Below are positions 18,740 to 28,065 of a DNA stretch of 64,000 nucleotides, piece after piece. Numbering within the stretch: position 1 is the first letter of the stretch; every line of letters begins with the position of its first letter. A model generated the notes under the pieces. That model ran no database searches. It was not told the DNA's origin and was given only the letters and a program-made list of their open reading frames with translations. The stretch lies in NCBI RefSeq assembly GCF_019733355.1, contig NZ_JAIHLQ010000022.1, positions 51,420-115,419 of the forward strand, in the 5' to 3' direction. The translations under genes and the position numbers were made by a program. The DNA is from Pseudomonas baetica. GTDB taxonomy: Bacteria; Pseudomonadota; Gammaproteobacteria; Pseudomonadales; Pseudomonadaceae.

Positions 18740-19445
18740 GGTGTTTCTCCTTTGCGTTGTGCCAGCCGAGGTAGACGTAGAGGCCGAGCAGGGCGGTGGC
18801 CATGGCGAACCACTGCACGGCGTAACCGAGGTGTTTTTCCGGGCCCATGGCAACCACCGGCCAATCGGCCTGATAGCTGGCCGGGCCGGGCTCGGCGCGT
18901 AATTCATAAGCGAAGCCGTCGCGTTCGAGGGTTTTCCACAGCTTGGCCGGCTCGACGGCGGTGATGGTTTGCGGCCAGGTATTGCTGACCGGGTCGGCGT
19001 GCAGCTGGAAGGTTGCGCCGGGGGCGATGTAGACCCAGGCGTCGATATTCAGCGCCTCGGAAGGCGTTTTGAATTGCGGCGCTACGCGCCGATCCGGCCA
19101 AGGCAGCCAGCCGCGATTGACCAGCAGCCACAGACCCGTGCGTTGATCCTGAAACGGTTGCAGCAACTCCACGCCGACCTTGCCGTTGCGCTGGCTGTTG
19201 TCGAGCAGCAGGCTGTGCGCGGTATCGAACTGGCCGTAAAGGTGTACGCGGCGAAAGGCCGGATCGGCGCTGTGCAGCAACTCGCTGCTGGCCATCGGCT
19301 CGGCGGCACGACGTTCGGCATAACTGGCGAGCAGGGCGGTTTTCTCTGCGCCACGGCCCAGTTGCCAGAAGCCCAGCGACACCAGCAACGGCAGCAACAA
19401 CGCCACCACCACAGTCGGTACGACGCCCGGGCGGAAGCGCTTCAT
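18705..19445 (-). CDS. SURF1 family cytochrome oxidase assembly protein
   Basis: A 246-residue membrane protein with an N-terminal helix (about residues 8-27) and a C-terminal helix (about 208-228) around a periplasmic domain. Characteristic pieces are LGFWQLGRGAEKTALL near the N terminus, LYGQFDTAHSLLLDNSQRNGKVG, VNRGWLPWPDR and YAVQWFAMATALLGLYVY. SURF1 helps insert heme A into subunit I. It lies within the oxidase block and overlaps the next gene. Confidence 0.9.
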   Translation of the reverse strand: MKRFRPGVVPTVVVALLLPLLVSLGFWQLGRGAEKTALLASYAERRAAEPMASSELLHSADPAFRRVHLYGQFDTAHSLLLDNSQRNGKVGVELLQPFQDQRTGLWLLVNRGWLPWPDRRVAPQFKTPSEALNIDAWVYIAPGATFQLHADPVSNTWPQTITAVEPAKLWKTLERDGFAYELRAEPGPASYQADWPVVAMGPEKHLGYAVQWFAMATALLGLYVYLGWHNAKEKHHGNGHESTQHV

Positions 19446-19515
19446 GGCCGTGCCACAAAGTCAGTCGTCGTGATCGCTATACTCAAACACATCGCCTGTC
19501 CCCCGGAGTCTTCCC

Positions 19516-19719
19516 ATGCTCAAAACAGCCATCGTCCTGATGCTGATTGCCACGGTGATCAGCCTGTTCAGCGGCCTGTTTTTCCTGGTCAAGGACGACA
19601 GCAGTTCCAATCGTCTGGTCATCGCCTTGAGTGTTCGGGTGGCCTTGGCCGCTGCCACTGTCGGCTTGATTGCCTGGGGCTTTTACAGCGGCCAACTGGT
19701 GTCGCATGCGCCTTGGTAG
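19516..19719 (+). CDS. DUF2909 twin-transmembrane protein
   Basis: A 67-residue protein with two hydrophobic helices (about residues 4-24 and 37-58) separated by the short polar segment KDDSSSNR. It fits DUF2909, small membrane proteins that occur beside cytochrome oxidase genes in pseudomonads (PA0109-like position). It is the only gene of this block on the plus strand, converging with ctaE, so it is transcribed separately. A role in oxidase assembly is possible but not shown. Confidence 0.8.
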   Translation: MLKTAIVLMLIATVISLFSGLFFLVKDDSSSNRLVIALSVRVALAAATVGLIAWGFYSGQLVSHAPW

Positions 19720-19726
19720 CGGGCGC

Positions 19727-20614
19727 TTAAAGCACGTAGACGAAAACGAACAAGCCGATCCACACCACGTCGACGAAGTGCCAATACCAGCTCGCCGCCT
19801 CGAAACCGAACTGATGTTCGTTGTCGAAGTGGCCCTTCATGATCCGCATCAGCATCACGAACAGAATGATCGTGCCGATGGTCACGTGGGCGCCGTGGAA
19901 ACCGGTGAGCATGAAGAACGTCGCACCGTAGATGCCCGAACCCAGCGTCAGGCCCAGCTCGTGGTAGGCGTGCATGTATTCCTCAGCCTGGAAGCCGAGG
20001 AACGCGCAGCCCAGCAGCACGGTGATCGCCAGCCAGATTTTCAGTGCACCGCGATGGCCCTTCTTCAAGGCATGGTGGGCGATGGTGATGGTCACGCTGG
20101 AGCTGACCAGCAGAATCGTGTTGATCAGCGGCAGGCCCCACGGGCTGATGACTTCCTTGGGTGGCGGGAACAGTTTCGGATCCGGGGTGTGCAGCAGTGG
20201 CCAGGTGAACTGGAAGTTCGGCCACAGCATATGGGCAATGCCTTTGGGGCCTTCACCGCCGAGCGCCGGGCCGGAGATGTGCCGCACGTAAAACAGCGCA
20301 CCGAAGAAGGCGGCGAAGAACATCACCTCGGAGAAGATGAACCAACTCATGCCCCAACGGAACGAACGATCCAGCTGCGCGCTATAAAGCCCCGCGCGGC
20401 TTTCCTTGATCACCGCGCCGAACCAGCCGAACAGCATGTAGGCCAGTAACAGTCCGCCGACGAAAAAGATGTACGGCCCGTGGGATTCAGGGCGTGCCGC
20501 CTTCAGATCGTTGAACCAGGTGGCCAAGCCATACACCGTGATCGCCATGCCGAATGTGGCGATGATCGGCCATTTGCTCTGGGCCGGAACGTAATAGTGC
20601 TCATGAGTTGCCAT
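19727..20614 (-). CDS. ctaE: Cytochrome c oxidase subunit III
   Basis: A 295-residue membrane subunit with seven helices. Recognisable pieces are YYVPAQSKWPI at the N terminus, MSWFIFSEVMFFAAFFGALFY (helix with the conserved Glu; split as MSWFIFSEVMFF and AAFFGALFY), HHALKKGHRGALKIWL, FHGAHVTIGTI and the C-terminal SWYWHFVDVVWIGLF. Length and order match aa3-type subunit III. It sits downstream of ctaG in the same minus-strand block. Confidence 0.95.
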   Translation of the reverse strand: MATHEHYYVPAQSKWPIIATFGMAITVYGLATWFNDLKAARPESHGPYIFFVGGLLLAYMLFGWFGAVIKESRAGLYSAQLDRSFRWGMSWFIFSEVMFFAAFFGALFYVRHISGPALGGEGPKGIAHMLWPNFQFTWPLLHTPDPKLFPPPKEVISPWGLPLINTILLVSSSVTITIAHHALKKGHRGALKIWLAITVLLGCAFLGFQAEEYMHAYHELGLTLGSGIYGATFFMLTGFHGAHVTIGTIILFVMLMRIMKGHFDNEHQFGFEAASWYWHFVDVVWIGLFVFVYVL

Positions 20615-20639
20615 TTATTGTTCTCCTTATCGGGCACGC

Positions 20640-21191
20640 TTAACCGCCAGTGTGTACAGCCACCGGAGGATGTCGGGCGGTGATATCGAACAGCGTGTAG
20701 GACAGCGTCAGGTGCTTCACATCCTTGGGCATGTCGCGGTCAACAATGAAACGCACCGGCATTTCGATCTGCTCACCGGGCTGCAGCACCTGCTGGGTAA
20801 AACAAAAGCACTCGGTCTTGTGGAAATACGCCGCTGCGTTGCTCGGCGCGATGCTCGGCACGGCTTGCGCACTCATCGGTTTGTCGGTGGGGTTGCGGGC
20901 GATGAAGATCATCTCGTTCACCGCCCCGGGGTTGGCCGTCAGCTCGTCGTGCTTGGGGTAGAAGTCCCACGGCATGTCGACGTTGTTGGTCGACAAAAAC
21001 TGCACGCGCACCTGCCGCGAAGTGTCGACGACCTGCTCGCCCTCATACTGCCCGGCGGTCTTGCCATTGATACCGAAGGCTTTGCACATCACGTCGTAGA
21101 TCGGCACCAGGGCGAAACCGAAAACAAACATCGCCACCACCACGCCGAGTAGACGGGTGACCAGTTTCTTCAACGAAATCGAGTCAGCCAT
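20640..21191 (-). CDS. ctaG: Cytochrome c oxidase assembly protein CtaG (Cox11)
   Basis: A 183-residue membrane-anchored copper chaperone for the CuB site of subunit I. One N-terminal helix (about residues 14-35) ends in PIYDVMCKAFGINGKT. The copper-binding motif ECFCFTQQ (CxC) lies near residue 122. The ATG at 21191 was chosen because upstream in-frame codons fall in the palindromic gap sequence after ctaD. It lies between ctaD and ctaE. Confidence 0.94.
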   Translation of the reverse strand: MADSISLKKLVTRLLGVVVAMFVFGFALVPIYDVMCKAFGINGKTAGQYEGEQVVDTSRQVRVQFLSTNNVDMPWDFYPKHDELTANPGAVNEMIFIARNPTDKPMSAQAVPSIAPSNAAAYFHKTECFCFTQQVLQPGEQIEMPVRFIVDRDMPKDVKHLTLSYTLFDITARHPPVAVHTGG

Positions 21192-21215
21192 GGTTCCAAC
21201 CCTCAACCAAGAACC

Positions 21216-21243
21216 CCTGTGGGAGCAAGCCCCCTCCCACAGA
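21216..21243. repeat. Short REP-derived palindrome between ctaD and ctaG
   Basis: CTGTGGGAG and CTCCCACAG flank CAAGCCCC. The sequence looks like a REPIN collapsed to its outer arms and would form a 9-bp stem in the ctaD-ctaG mRNA. Confidence 0.65.
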
Positions 21244-21254
21244 AGCAAGGCGTT

Positions 21255-22841
21255 TCATTTCACTTCCGGCGGCGTAGTGAAGGTGTGATACGGCGCCGGT
21301 GACGGCACGCTCCATTCCAGACCTTCGGCGCCATCCCACGGCTTGGCCGGTGCCGGCGCGCCGCCTCGAATGGTCTTGATCACGATGAACAGGAAGAAAA
21401 TCTGCGTGGCGCCGAACATGAACGCGCCGATCGACGAGACCATGTTGAAGTCGGCGAACTGCAGGTTGTAGTCCGGAATCCGCCGCGGCATTCCCGCAAG
21501 GCCGACAAAGTGCATCGGGAAGAAGGTCAGGTTCATGCCGACGAACGACAGCCAGAAGTGCAGCTTGCCGAGGGTTTCGTCGTACATGTGGCCGGTCCAT
21601 TTCGGCAGCCAGTAGTACGTGGAGGCGAAGATCCCGAAAATCGCCCCCGGCACCAGCACGTAGTGGAAATGCGCGACCACGAAGTAGGTGTCCTGATACT
21701 GGAAGTCCGCCGGGGCGATGGCCAGCATCAGCCCGGAGAACCCGCCGATCGAGAACAGGATCACGAACGCCACGGCAAACAACATCGGCGTCTCGAAGGT
21801 CAGCGAGCCTTGCCACATGGTGCTTGCCCAGTTGAACACCTTGACCCCGGTAGGCACGGCGATCAGTAGCGTGGCGTACATGAAGAACAGCTCGCCCACC
21901 AGCGGAATGCCGACCACAAACATGTGGTGCGCCCAGACAATGAACGACAGGAACGCAATGCTCGCCGTGGCATAGACCATCGAGGTGTAGCCGAACAGCG
22001 GTTTGCGCGAGAACGTCGGGATGATCGAGCTGACGGCACCGAAGGCCGGCAGGATCATGATGTACACCTCGGGGTGGCCGAAGAACCAGAACACATGCTG
22101 GAACAAGACCGGGTCACCGCCACCGGCAGCACTGAAGAAACTGGTGCCGAAATGGATGTCCATCAGCATCATCGTCACGCACCCGGCCAGCACCGGCATC
22201 ACCGCGATCAGCAGGAATGCTGTGATCAGCCAGGTCCAGACGAACAGCGGCATTTTCATCAACGTCATGCCGGGAGCGCGCAGGTTGAGGATGGTCGCGA
22301 CTACGTTGATCGCGCCCATGATCGAGCTGATCCCCATCAAGTGGATGGCGAAGATGAAGAACGTCACGCTTTCCGGTGCGTAAGTCGTCGACAGCGGTGC
22401 GTAAAACGTCCAGCCGAAGTTCGGCCCGCCACCGGGGGTGAACAGGGTCGAGACCAGCAGCAGGAACGCCGCCGGGAGCAGCCAGAAGCTGAAGTTATTC
22501 ATGCGCGGCAGGGCCATGTCCGGCGCGCCGATCATCAACGGGATCATCCAGTTGGCAAGGCCGACGAACGCCGGCATCACCGCACCGAAGACCATCACCA
22601 GACCGTGCATGGTGGTCATCTGGTTGAAGAACGCCGGTTCGACGATCTGCAAACCGGGCTGGAACAGCTCGGCGCGGATCACCATGGCGAACGAGCCGCC
22701 CAGCAGGAACATGCAGAACGCAAACCACAGATACAGCGTGCCGATGTCCTTGTGGTTGGTGGTCAGCACCCAGCGCATCAGGCCTTTGGCGGGGCCGTGG
22801 GTGTGGTCGGCATGACCGTGGTCATCGATGACAGCGCTCAT
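21255..22841 (-). CDS. ctaD: Cytochrome c oxidase subunit I
   Basis: A 528-residue twelve-helix catalytic subunit of an aa3-type oxidase, holding heme a, heme a3 and CuB. Heme ligands are visible in MTTMHGLVMVFG (near residue 73) and VAHFHYVLVPGA. The CuB and Tyr-His cross-link site is FWFFGHPEVYIMILPAFG, and the histidine pair is VWAHHMFVVG. The D-channel residues NWMIPLMIGAPDMA are present. It lies after ctaC in the block. This is the proton-pumping oxidase, distinct from cbb3 oxidases encoded elsewhere in pseudomonads. Confidence 0.97.
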   Translation of the reverse strand: MSAVIDDHGHADHTHGPAKGLMRWVLTTNHKDIGTLYLWFAFCMFLLGGSFAMVIRAELFQPGLQIVEPAFFNQMTTMHGLVMVFGAVMPAFVGLANWMIPLMIGAPDMALPRMNNFSFWLLPAAFLLLVSTLFTPGGGPNFGWTFYAPLSTTYAPESVTFFIFAIHLMGISSIMGAINVVATILNLRAPGMTLMKMPLFVWTWLITAFLLIAVMPVLAGCVTMMLMDIHFGTSFFSAAGGGDPVLFQHVFWFFGHPEVYIMILPAFGAVSSIIPTFSRKPLFGYTSMVYATASIAFLSFIVWAHHMFVVGIPLVGELFFMYATLLIAVPTGVKVFNWASTMWQGSLTFETPMLFAVAFVILFSIGGFSGLMLAIAPADFQYQDTYFVVAHFHYVLVPGAIFGIFASTYYWLPKWTGHMYDETLGKLHFWLSFVGMNLTFFPMHFVGLAGMPRRIPDYNLQFADFNMVSSIGAFMFGATQIFFLFIVIKTIRGGAPAPAKPWDGAEGLEWSVPSPAPYHTFTTPPEVK

Positions 22842-22923
22842 GGCCGGTCTCCTTTACGTGAGTGGACGGGGCTGGCCGGGGCACGCTGCCCCGGCCGGTT
22901 CACGAAGTACGCGATAGACCGGC

Positions 22924-24051
22924 TCATTTGCTTTGCGCCTGTTTCAGCTCCAGCACTTCTTTTGGCGTGACCATGTCGCCCTTGTTGTTGCCCCAGGCGT
23001 TACGTTCGTAAGTCACGACCGCTGCGATATCGACTTCCGACAGTTGCTTGCCGAACGCCGCCATCGCGGTGCCGGGTTTGCCGTGGAAGACAATGCTCAG
23101 GTGACCTTCTTTCGGCCCCGTGGCGATTTTCGAGCCCTTGAGTGCCGGGAACATTGGCGGCAGGCCTTGGCCTTCAGCCTGGTGACAGGCCACGCAAGTG
23201 GTGTGATAGACCTTGTCGCCGCGCTCCTTGAGCTCGTCGAGGGTCCATTCCTTGCTGGTCAGCTCTTTGAGCTGCGCGGCCTCGGCCTTACGCTCGGCGA
23301 GCCACTTGTCGTAGTCGGCCTTTTCCTTGACCTCGACCACGATCGGCATGAAGCCGTGATCCTTGCCGCACAATTCGGCGCACTGGCCACGGTAAATGCC
23401 GGGCTTGTCGATGCGCGTCCAGGCTTCGTTGACGAACCCCGGGATTGCATCGCGCTTGACTGCGAAGGCCGGCACCCACCACGAGTGGATGACGTCGGCT
23501 GAGGTTACGAGGAAGCGCACCTTGGCCCCGGTTGGCAGCACCAACGGCTTGTCGACCTCAAGCAAGTAGTGCTCGCCCTTGGCTTCCTTGTTGTGGATCT
23601 GCTCGGCGGGGGTGGCCAGGTTGCTGAAGAACTCAACGTCCTGGCCCAGGTATTTGTAGTGCCACTTCCACTGATACCCGGTGATCTGGATATCGATATC
23701 CGGCTCACTGGTGTCGTACATCTTGATCAGGGTGGCGGTCGCCGGAACGGCCATCGCCACCAGAATCAGGAACGGCACGATGGTCCAGAGGATCTCGACG
23801 GTGGTGCTTTCGTGGAATTTTGCGGCGACCTGTCCGGTAGAACGGCGGTGCACCATCATCGACCAGAACATGGCGCCGAAGACGATGACCCCGATCACCA
23901 CACAGATCCAGAAAATGGTCATGTGCAGGTCGAATACTGCGTGACTGATCTCAGTCGCTCCAGGCGCCATATTCACAGTCCAGGCCGCATTAGCCTGGCT
24001 GAAAATCGACCACAACAGGAGGCCCATCCAGACGTGTGGATGTCGCATCAT
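22924..24051 (-). CDS. ctaC: Cytochrome c oxidase subunit II with fused cytochrome c domain
   Basis: A 375-residue subunit II. A signal peptide (about residues 1-22) and two transmembrane helices (about 42-64 and 86-108) precede the CuA cupredoxin domain with GQCAELCGKDHGFMPI (near residue 215). A C-terminal cytochrome c domain follows, with heme motif CVACH (near 289) and Met candidates such as LPPMFPALKG. The fusion makes this a caa3-like subunit II. It is the first gene of the minus-strand block; 370 bases of non-coding DNA lie upstream. Confidence 0.95.
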   Translation of the reverse strand: MMRHPHVWMGLLLWSIFSQANAAWTVNMAPGATEISHAVFDLHMTIFWICVVIGVIVFGAMFWSMMVHRRSTGQVAAKFHESTTVEILWTIVPFLILVAMAVPATATLIKMYDTSEPDIDIQITGYQWKWHYKYLGQDVEFFSNLATPAEQIHNKEAKGEHYLLEVDKPLVLPTGAKVRFLVTSADVIHSWWVPAFAVKRDAIPGFVNEAWTRIDKPGIYRGQCAELCGKDHGFMPIVVEVKEKADYDKWLAERKAEAAQLKELTSKEWTLDELKERGDKVYHTTCVACHQAEGQGLPPMFPALKGSKIATGPKEGHLSIVFHGKPGTAMAAFGKQLSEVDIAAVVTYERNAWGNNKGDMVTPKEVLELKQAQSK

Positions 24052-24421
24052 TGCGGGTTCCCCTTATCGTTCTTGTTATCCCGTAGGCGCAACGCCTGCG
24101 GCAAGGGAGCGGCTGCATCAGACTACGAACTTGAATCGCCGGGCCTTGCTGCGTGGGCAGTCGGGCGTCATCAGCTAACTCCATTCAATGGCGAGTATAG
24201 ACAGCGACTGGAAATTGCAATGTGAGGACGTAAATGATCTGAAACAGCCAGGACTTGCGTTCGAGGGCACGAATGGAGAAGGATGCAGACGAGTGGTGGC
24301 AAACGGATATAACGAGGGTGCATCAAGGATGAAATAATTATGACAAATGCGTCTTAGCATTTTTCGTAAGCCAGCTAACTTATGTCTTCCCTATTTCATT
24401 GCCTTGTTTCCTGGAGTTTTC
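24052..24421. other. Non-coding gap upstream of ctaC and the next gene
   Basis: This divergent gap must hold the promoters of the oxidase block and of the 24422 gene. The only structure I see is a 9-bp hairpin with one mismatch (CCGTAGGCG/CGCCTGCGG, 24081-24101) that would lie in the ctaC leader. No clear -35/-10 pair or regulator site was recognised. Confidence 0.5.
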
Positions 24422-25072
24422 ATGAACACCGCCGCATTGCGCGAGCAGATCCAAACAGCCCAACAACATGAGAAAGACACCGGCCTGCTGACTCGTCAGC
24501 TGGAAAGCAAGCTGCCTCATTTACATCCGGCGATCCAATTGCCGGAAGCCGACGCCCAAGGCGTGCTGACGCGTTTTGTCGCCGCCTACATCGAAGAAGT
24601 GCCAGACCTGCTGGATGCAGCCAATGAGGTCGCCAGGGAAGCGGGAATCGAATCGCAGATCAAACCGGTGCTGAAAATCGCCGAGCAGTATTTCCTCCAG
24701 CCGCCGGCCATCATGGCCGGGCACGTTGGCCTGGACAGCCTGCTGGACGAAGCCTATCTGGCGCACCGTTTTGTCGAAGAGGTCAACGACCTCTACATCA
24801 AGCATTTCGGCCAGCCACTGATCCCCTTGGACATGACGGTCGCCAATCTGATTGCTCACCAATTGATCGGTGAGGAATTTGCCAACCAACTGGACGAAGC
24901 TGTGCATCACGCCATCGACGAGATGCTCAACGAAGAGAGTTTTGCGCTGGAGTCGGTAGAGGCCTACCGCGAAAAACTCAGCAGCCCGGACACCGGCGCC
25001 GCGTGGAAACGCTGGCCGTGCATGGGCCGCCGACTGGGCGTGGGCCTGGAGCTGGATCAACCCGCCGCCTGA
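24422..25072 (+). CDS. Conserved protein of unknown function (PA0104-like)
   Basis: A 216-residue protein with no signal peptide and no transmembrane segment; mostly helical and acidic. The segment VAAYIEEVPDLLDAANEVAREAG (near residue 57; split as VAAYIEEVPDLL and DAANEVAREAG) and DMTVANLIAHQLIGEEFANQ (near 140) are its best-marked parts. No known motif was recognised. The start at 24422 (MNTAALREQI) follows an AT-rich leader. Its place between the oxidase block and the SulP transporter matches PA0104. A cytoplasmic location is inferred. Confidence 0.7.
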   Translation: MNTAALREQIQTAQQHEKDTGLLTRQLESKLPHLHPAIQLPEADAQGVLTRFVAAYIEEVPDLLDAANEVAREAGIESQIKPVLKIAEQYFLQPPAIMAGHVGLDSLLDEAYLAHRFVEEVNDLYIKHFGQPLIPLDMTVANLIAHQLIGEEFANQLDEAVHHAIDEMLNEESFALESVEAYREKLSSPDTGAAWKRWPCMGRRLGVGLELDQPAA

Positions 25073-25096
25073 TTTAAAGGCGTGCGCAAATGCCAA

Positions 25097-25187
25097 TGTG
25101 GGAGGGGGCTTGCTCCCGAAGGCGGTGTGTCAGTCGCTAACAATGTCGACTGATCCACCGCCTTCGGGAGCAAGCCCCCTCCCACAG
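25097..25187. repeat. REPIN, GGGGGCTTGCTCCC subtype
   Basis: GTGGGAGGGGGCTTGCTCCC plus GAAGGCGGTG is repeated in inverted orientation around a spacer of about 30 bases. The inverted arms are about 30 bases long and nearly perfect. The core differs from other REPs in the window by paired changes that keep the hairpin (GCGGGC/GCTCGC to GGGGGC/GCTCCC). Confidence 0.85.
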
Positions 25188-25209
25188 GGGGTATTTGCAA
25201 ACCAGGTGT

Positions 25210-26736
25210 TTAGCCAGCCGCCCCTATACCGACATTCGTCCGGACCCGCCCCTCAAGCCTGCGCTTCAACCCACGCGACTCGATCAACAGCTTCGACCCC
25301 TTCGCCGCATTCGCCCGGCCCCACTCTTCCAGCAACTCCAGACACGAATGGTCGATGTAGCTCAGGTTATTGAGCGGCACATGCACCGTCGTGCCCGTTG
25401 GAATCGTGTTCAGCACCTGCGTCAGTGCCGGCACCTTGAGGAACGTCGCCGCGCCGAGCAGACGCAACTCCATCTCGCCTTTCTGCGGCAGATCGATCAG
25501 GCTGATTTTCAGTCGTGAAGCCTTGAACGCCAGTTTCAGCAAGGTCAGACCGAAACCGATCAGTACGCCGGTCAGCAGATCCGTGAAGATGATCGCCAGC
25601 GCCGTCGCGGCGTAAGTGAACATCGGCATCCGGCCATAACGGCTCAGACCACGGAAGACTTTCAGGTCCACCAGTTTGAAACCGGTATACACCAGCACAC
25701 CCGCCAGACTCGCCACCGGAATGCTTTGCAGCACGCTCGATAACAACAGCACGAACGCCAGCAACCACAGGCCATGGAAAATCGTTGAGTAACGCGTGGT
25801 CGCACCGGCCTGAACGTTGGCCGAACTGCGCACGATCACCCCGGTCATCGGCAGCGCACCGACCAGACCGCAGAGCATGTTGCCCACGCCCTGCGCCGAC
25901 AGTTCACGGTCGAAGTCCGAGCGTACGCCGCTGTGCATCCGATCGACCGCGGCCGCCGACAACAGGGTTTCGGCGCTGGCGATAAACGCTACGGCAAGCG
26001 CAGCGATCAGCAGCGTCGGATCCGCCAGACTGAGCAGATCCGCAGGTTTCAGCCAGTCGATGGCTTGCGCCAGGTTCGCCGGCACTTCAACCCGTTTCAC
26101 CTGCAAAGCGAGCATCAGACTGGCACCCGTGGCCAGACCGACCCCCAGCAATGCGCCGGGAATGAAGCGCAGCGAATGCGGGCGCAATTTCTCCCACAGC
26201 CACATCACCGCAATGGTTGACAGCCCGAGCAGACCGGCCTGCCAGCCTAACGACGGCAAGGCTTGCGCCACGGCGCCGGGGAAGGCCGTGAGGTTATCCA
26301 GGCCGGAGGGCTTTGGTGAGGCGTCGAGCATTACATGGATTTGTGAGAGCACGATCAACACGCCGATCCCGGCCAACATGCCGTAAACCACCGCTGGTGC
26401 CGTGACCCGAAACCAGCAACCGAGCTTCAGGCGCCCGGCCACCCATTGCAGAAAACCGGCCAGCAGCAGAATCGGCCCGAGCATCTCGATGCCGTGCTGT
26501 CGTACCAGTTCGAACACCAACACCGCCAAACCCGCCGCCGGCCCGCTGACCTGCAAAGGGGAACCGGCCAGCCAACCCACCACCAGACCACCGATGATCC
26601 CGGTGATCAACCCTTTGGCCGGTGGCAGCCCCGACGCAATCGCAATGCCCATGCACAGCGGCAGGGCGACCAGAAACACAACCACCGAAGCCAGCAGCTC
26701 CCGTGGCAACACCGCTTTCAATTGAGCTGCACGCAT
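25210..26736 (-). CDS. SulP family anion transporter with STAS domain
   Basis: A 508-residue membrane protein. About eleven hydrophobic segments begin after residue 14 (LLASVVVFLVALPLCMGIAI), with the family motifs GLVVGWLAGSPLQVSGPAAG near residue 50 (split as GLVVGWLAGS and PLQVSGPAAG) and SAETLLSAAAVDRM. The C-terminal STAS domain (about residues 400-500) includes VHVPLNNLSYIDHSCLELLEEW (split at VHVPLNNLSY and IDHSCLELLEEW). The beta-carbonic anhydrase gene lies 90 bases upstream on the same strand, so bicarbonate is a likely substrate, although the family also includes sulfate transporters. Confidence 0.85.
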   Translation of the reverse strand: MRAAQLKAVLPRELLASVVVFLVALPLCMGIAIASGLPPAKGLITGIIGGLVVGWLAGSPLQVSGPAAGLAVLVFELVRQHGIEMLGPILLLAGFLQWVAGRLKLGCWFRVTAPAVVYGMLAGIGVLIVLSQIHVMLDASPKPSGLDNLTAFPGAVAQALPSLGWQAGLLGLSTIAVMWLWEKLRPHSLRFIPGALLGVGLATGASLMLALQVKRVEVPANLAQAIDWLKPADLLSLADPTLLIAALAVAFIASAETLLSAAAVDRMHSGVRSDFDRELSAQGVGNMLCGLVGALPMTGVIVRSSANVQAGATTRYSTIFHGLWLLAFVLLLSSVLQSIPVASLAGVLVYTGFKLVDLKVFRGLSRYGRMPMFTYAATALAIIFTDLLTGVLIGFGLTLLKLAFKASRLKISLIDLPQKGEMELRLLGAATFLKVPALTQVLNTIPTGTTVHVPLNNLSYIDHSCLELLEEWGRANAAKGSKLLIESRGLKRRLEGRVRTNVGIGAAG

Positions 26737-26826
26737 GGTGATTCTCCCGAAGTTTTCTTCAGGCGTGGCAAGGCCGGGCCGCTGAAACAGCGGCCGGCGT
26801 CAAACCACACAGATTTTTAGGAAGAT

Positions 26827-27555
26827 TTAGAAGCGCGCTTTGGGCGTCGCCACCGGAATCGGATGGCTGCCGTCGAGCGGCAGGAATCGACTCTGATCCG
26901 CGTCGTAAGCTTTGATTTCGCTGGTTTCGATGTTGTAGACCCAGCCATGGATGAACAGATGACCGTTCGCCATGCGTGAGGCTACCGAAGGATGGGTACG
27001 CAAGTGCTGCAATTGGGCGATGACGTTTTCCTCGGTGAGGATCGGCATGCTTTCTTTTTCGTCGGCGCAGTGACAGTTGTCGTGCACCATGGTTTTCGCG
27101 ACTTCAGCGTGGCGCAGCCAGGCTTTGACCGTCGGCATTTTTTCCAGGCTGTCCGGGTTGAGCACCGCACGCATGGCGCCACAATCGGAGTGCCCGCAGA
27201 TGATGATGTGCTGCACGCCCAGCGCCAGCACCGCATATTCGATGGCGGTGGAAACGCCGCCGTTCATCTGGCCGTACGGCGGAACAACGTTGCCGACGTT
27301 ACGCGTCACGAACAGGTCGCCGGGTGAACTCTGAGTGATCAGCTCGGGGACGATGCGCGAATCGGCGCAGGTAATGAACATCGCCCGTGGCGATTGGGCC
27401 GTGGCGAGTTTCTTGAAGAGTTCTTCCTGCTGCGGGAAGACCTCATGATGAAAATGCAAAAAGCCGTCAACGATCTGTCGCAGCGCTGCATCAGCGGATT
27501 GCGCCTCAGGGGCTTGCGCCGACGCAGCCAACGGCTGTTTATCCTTGTCACTCAT
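26827..27555 (-). CDS. Beta-class carbonic anhydrase
   Basis: A 242-residue enzyme for the reversible hydration of carbon dioxide. Zinc ligands appear as TCADSRIVPE (Cys and the Asp-Arg dyad, near residue 66) and ICGHSDCGAMR (His and Cys, near 122-125). A non-conserved Gln- and Ala-rich leader of about 35 residues, without signal-peptide character, precedes the domain. It is upstream of, and probably cotranscribed with, the SulP transporter, matching PA0102-PA0103. A pairing of enzyme and bicarbonate carrier is a reasonable inference. Confidence 0.92.
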   Translation of the reverse strand: MSDKDKQPLAASAQAPEAQSADAALRQIVDGFLHFHHEVFPQQEELFKKLATAQSPRAMFITCADSRIVPELITQSSPGDLFVTRNVGNVVPPYGQMNGGVSTAIEYAVLALGVQHIIICGHSDCGAMRAVLNPDSLEKMPTVKAWLRHAEVAKTMVHDNCHCADEKESMPILTEENVIAQLQHLRTHPSVASRMANGHLFIHGWVYNIETSEIKAYDADQSRFLPLDGSHPIPVATPKARF

Positions 27556-28065
27556 GATTGATCCTCTTTGGCGGATTCAGGGAGTCATGCCCCGGTATTC
27601 CGGTATGAAGCCAGTGGCTGTTTAAACATCCGGGTCATCCCGACCCGTCAGTCACTCGATGAACAAGGTAGCCGCCGAAACTTAACTCAAACTGAATCAA
27701 GCGCTCTAGAACGTGTGTTCCAGGTCACAAAAAACGTGACTGAGGTATTTCGACGGAGGGGTTCCAACCGCTCAACCATAGGTCAATTGTCGCTAAATCA
27801 ACGACATCTGGCGACCCGGCGGACAGAAGGCTGTGCAATTTTTATCGGGCCTTGCGGTGGGTGAGCCCTTCCTCGCCGCGAAAAGTCGTGGCGGCGTCGC
27901 TGACACTTAGCCATTGAGGGCCAGAGCAATGGCCCGAGCCAGTCCTTGGGTTAACGATAAGAAACCTGATGAAACAGATGTTGAATGGCGTTGAAGATGA
28001 TGCCCCGTATGATCCGAAGTGCCAAGGCGTTCAATAAGGCAAATAAATTAAAAAAGGGATTTTTT
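27556..28065. other. Non-coding gap before gene A
   Basis: About 510 bases without a convincing gene. The left part should hold the carbonic anhydrase promoter. The middle holds the radical-SAM 3' remnant (27792-27868). The right part becomes AT-rich and leads to gene A with AAATTAAAAAAGGGA just before its start. Short open frames here cross the remnant and show no protein character. Confidence 0.6.
27792..27868 (-). pseudogene. Remnant of a second copy of the radical-SAM gene 3' end
   Basis: Bases 27792-27839 match 28441-28488 at 44 of 48 positions, and weaker similarity continues to about 27868 after a short deletion. On the minus strand the remnant still reads CTAFCPPGRQMSLI then stop, exactly the end of the intact radical-SAM protein; all four base changes are synonymous. 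Further upstream the frame is broken (GLTHRKAR, then a stop). Similarity starts at the stop codon and not before it. It is therefore a truncated homologue about 650 bases from the intact gene. Confidence 0.8.

Noticed and set aside
27568..27864. A 98-codon frame on the plus strand before gene A
   Set aside because: It runs antisense through the radical-SAM remnant and has no recognisable features.
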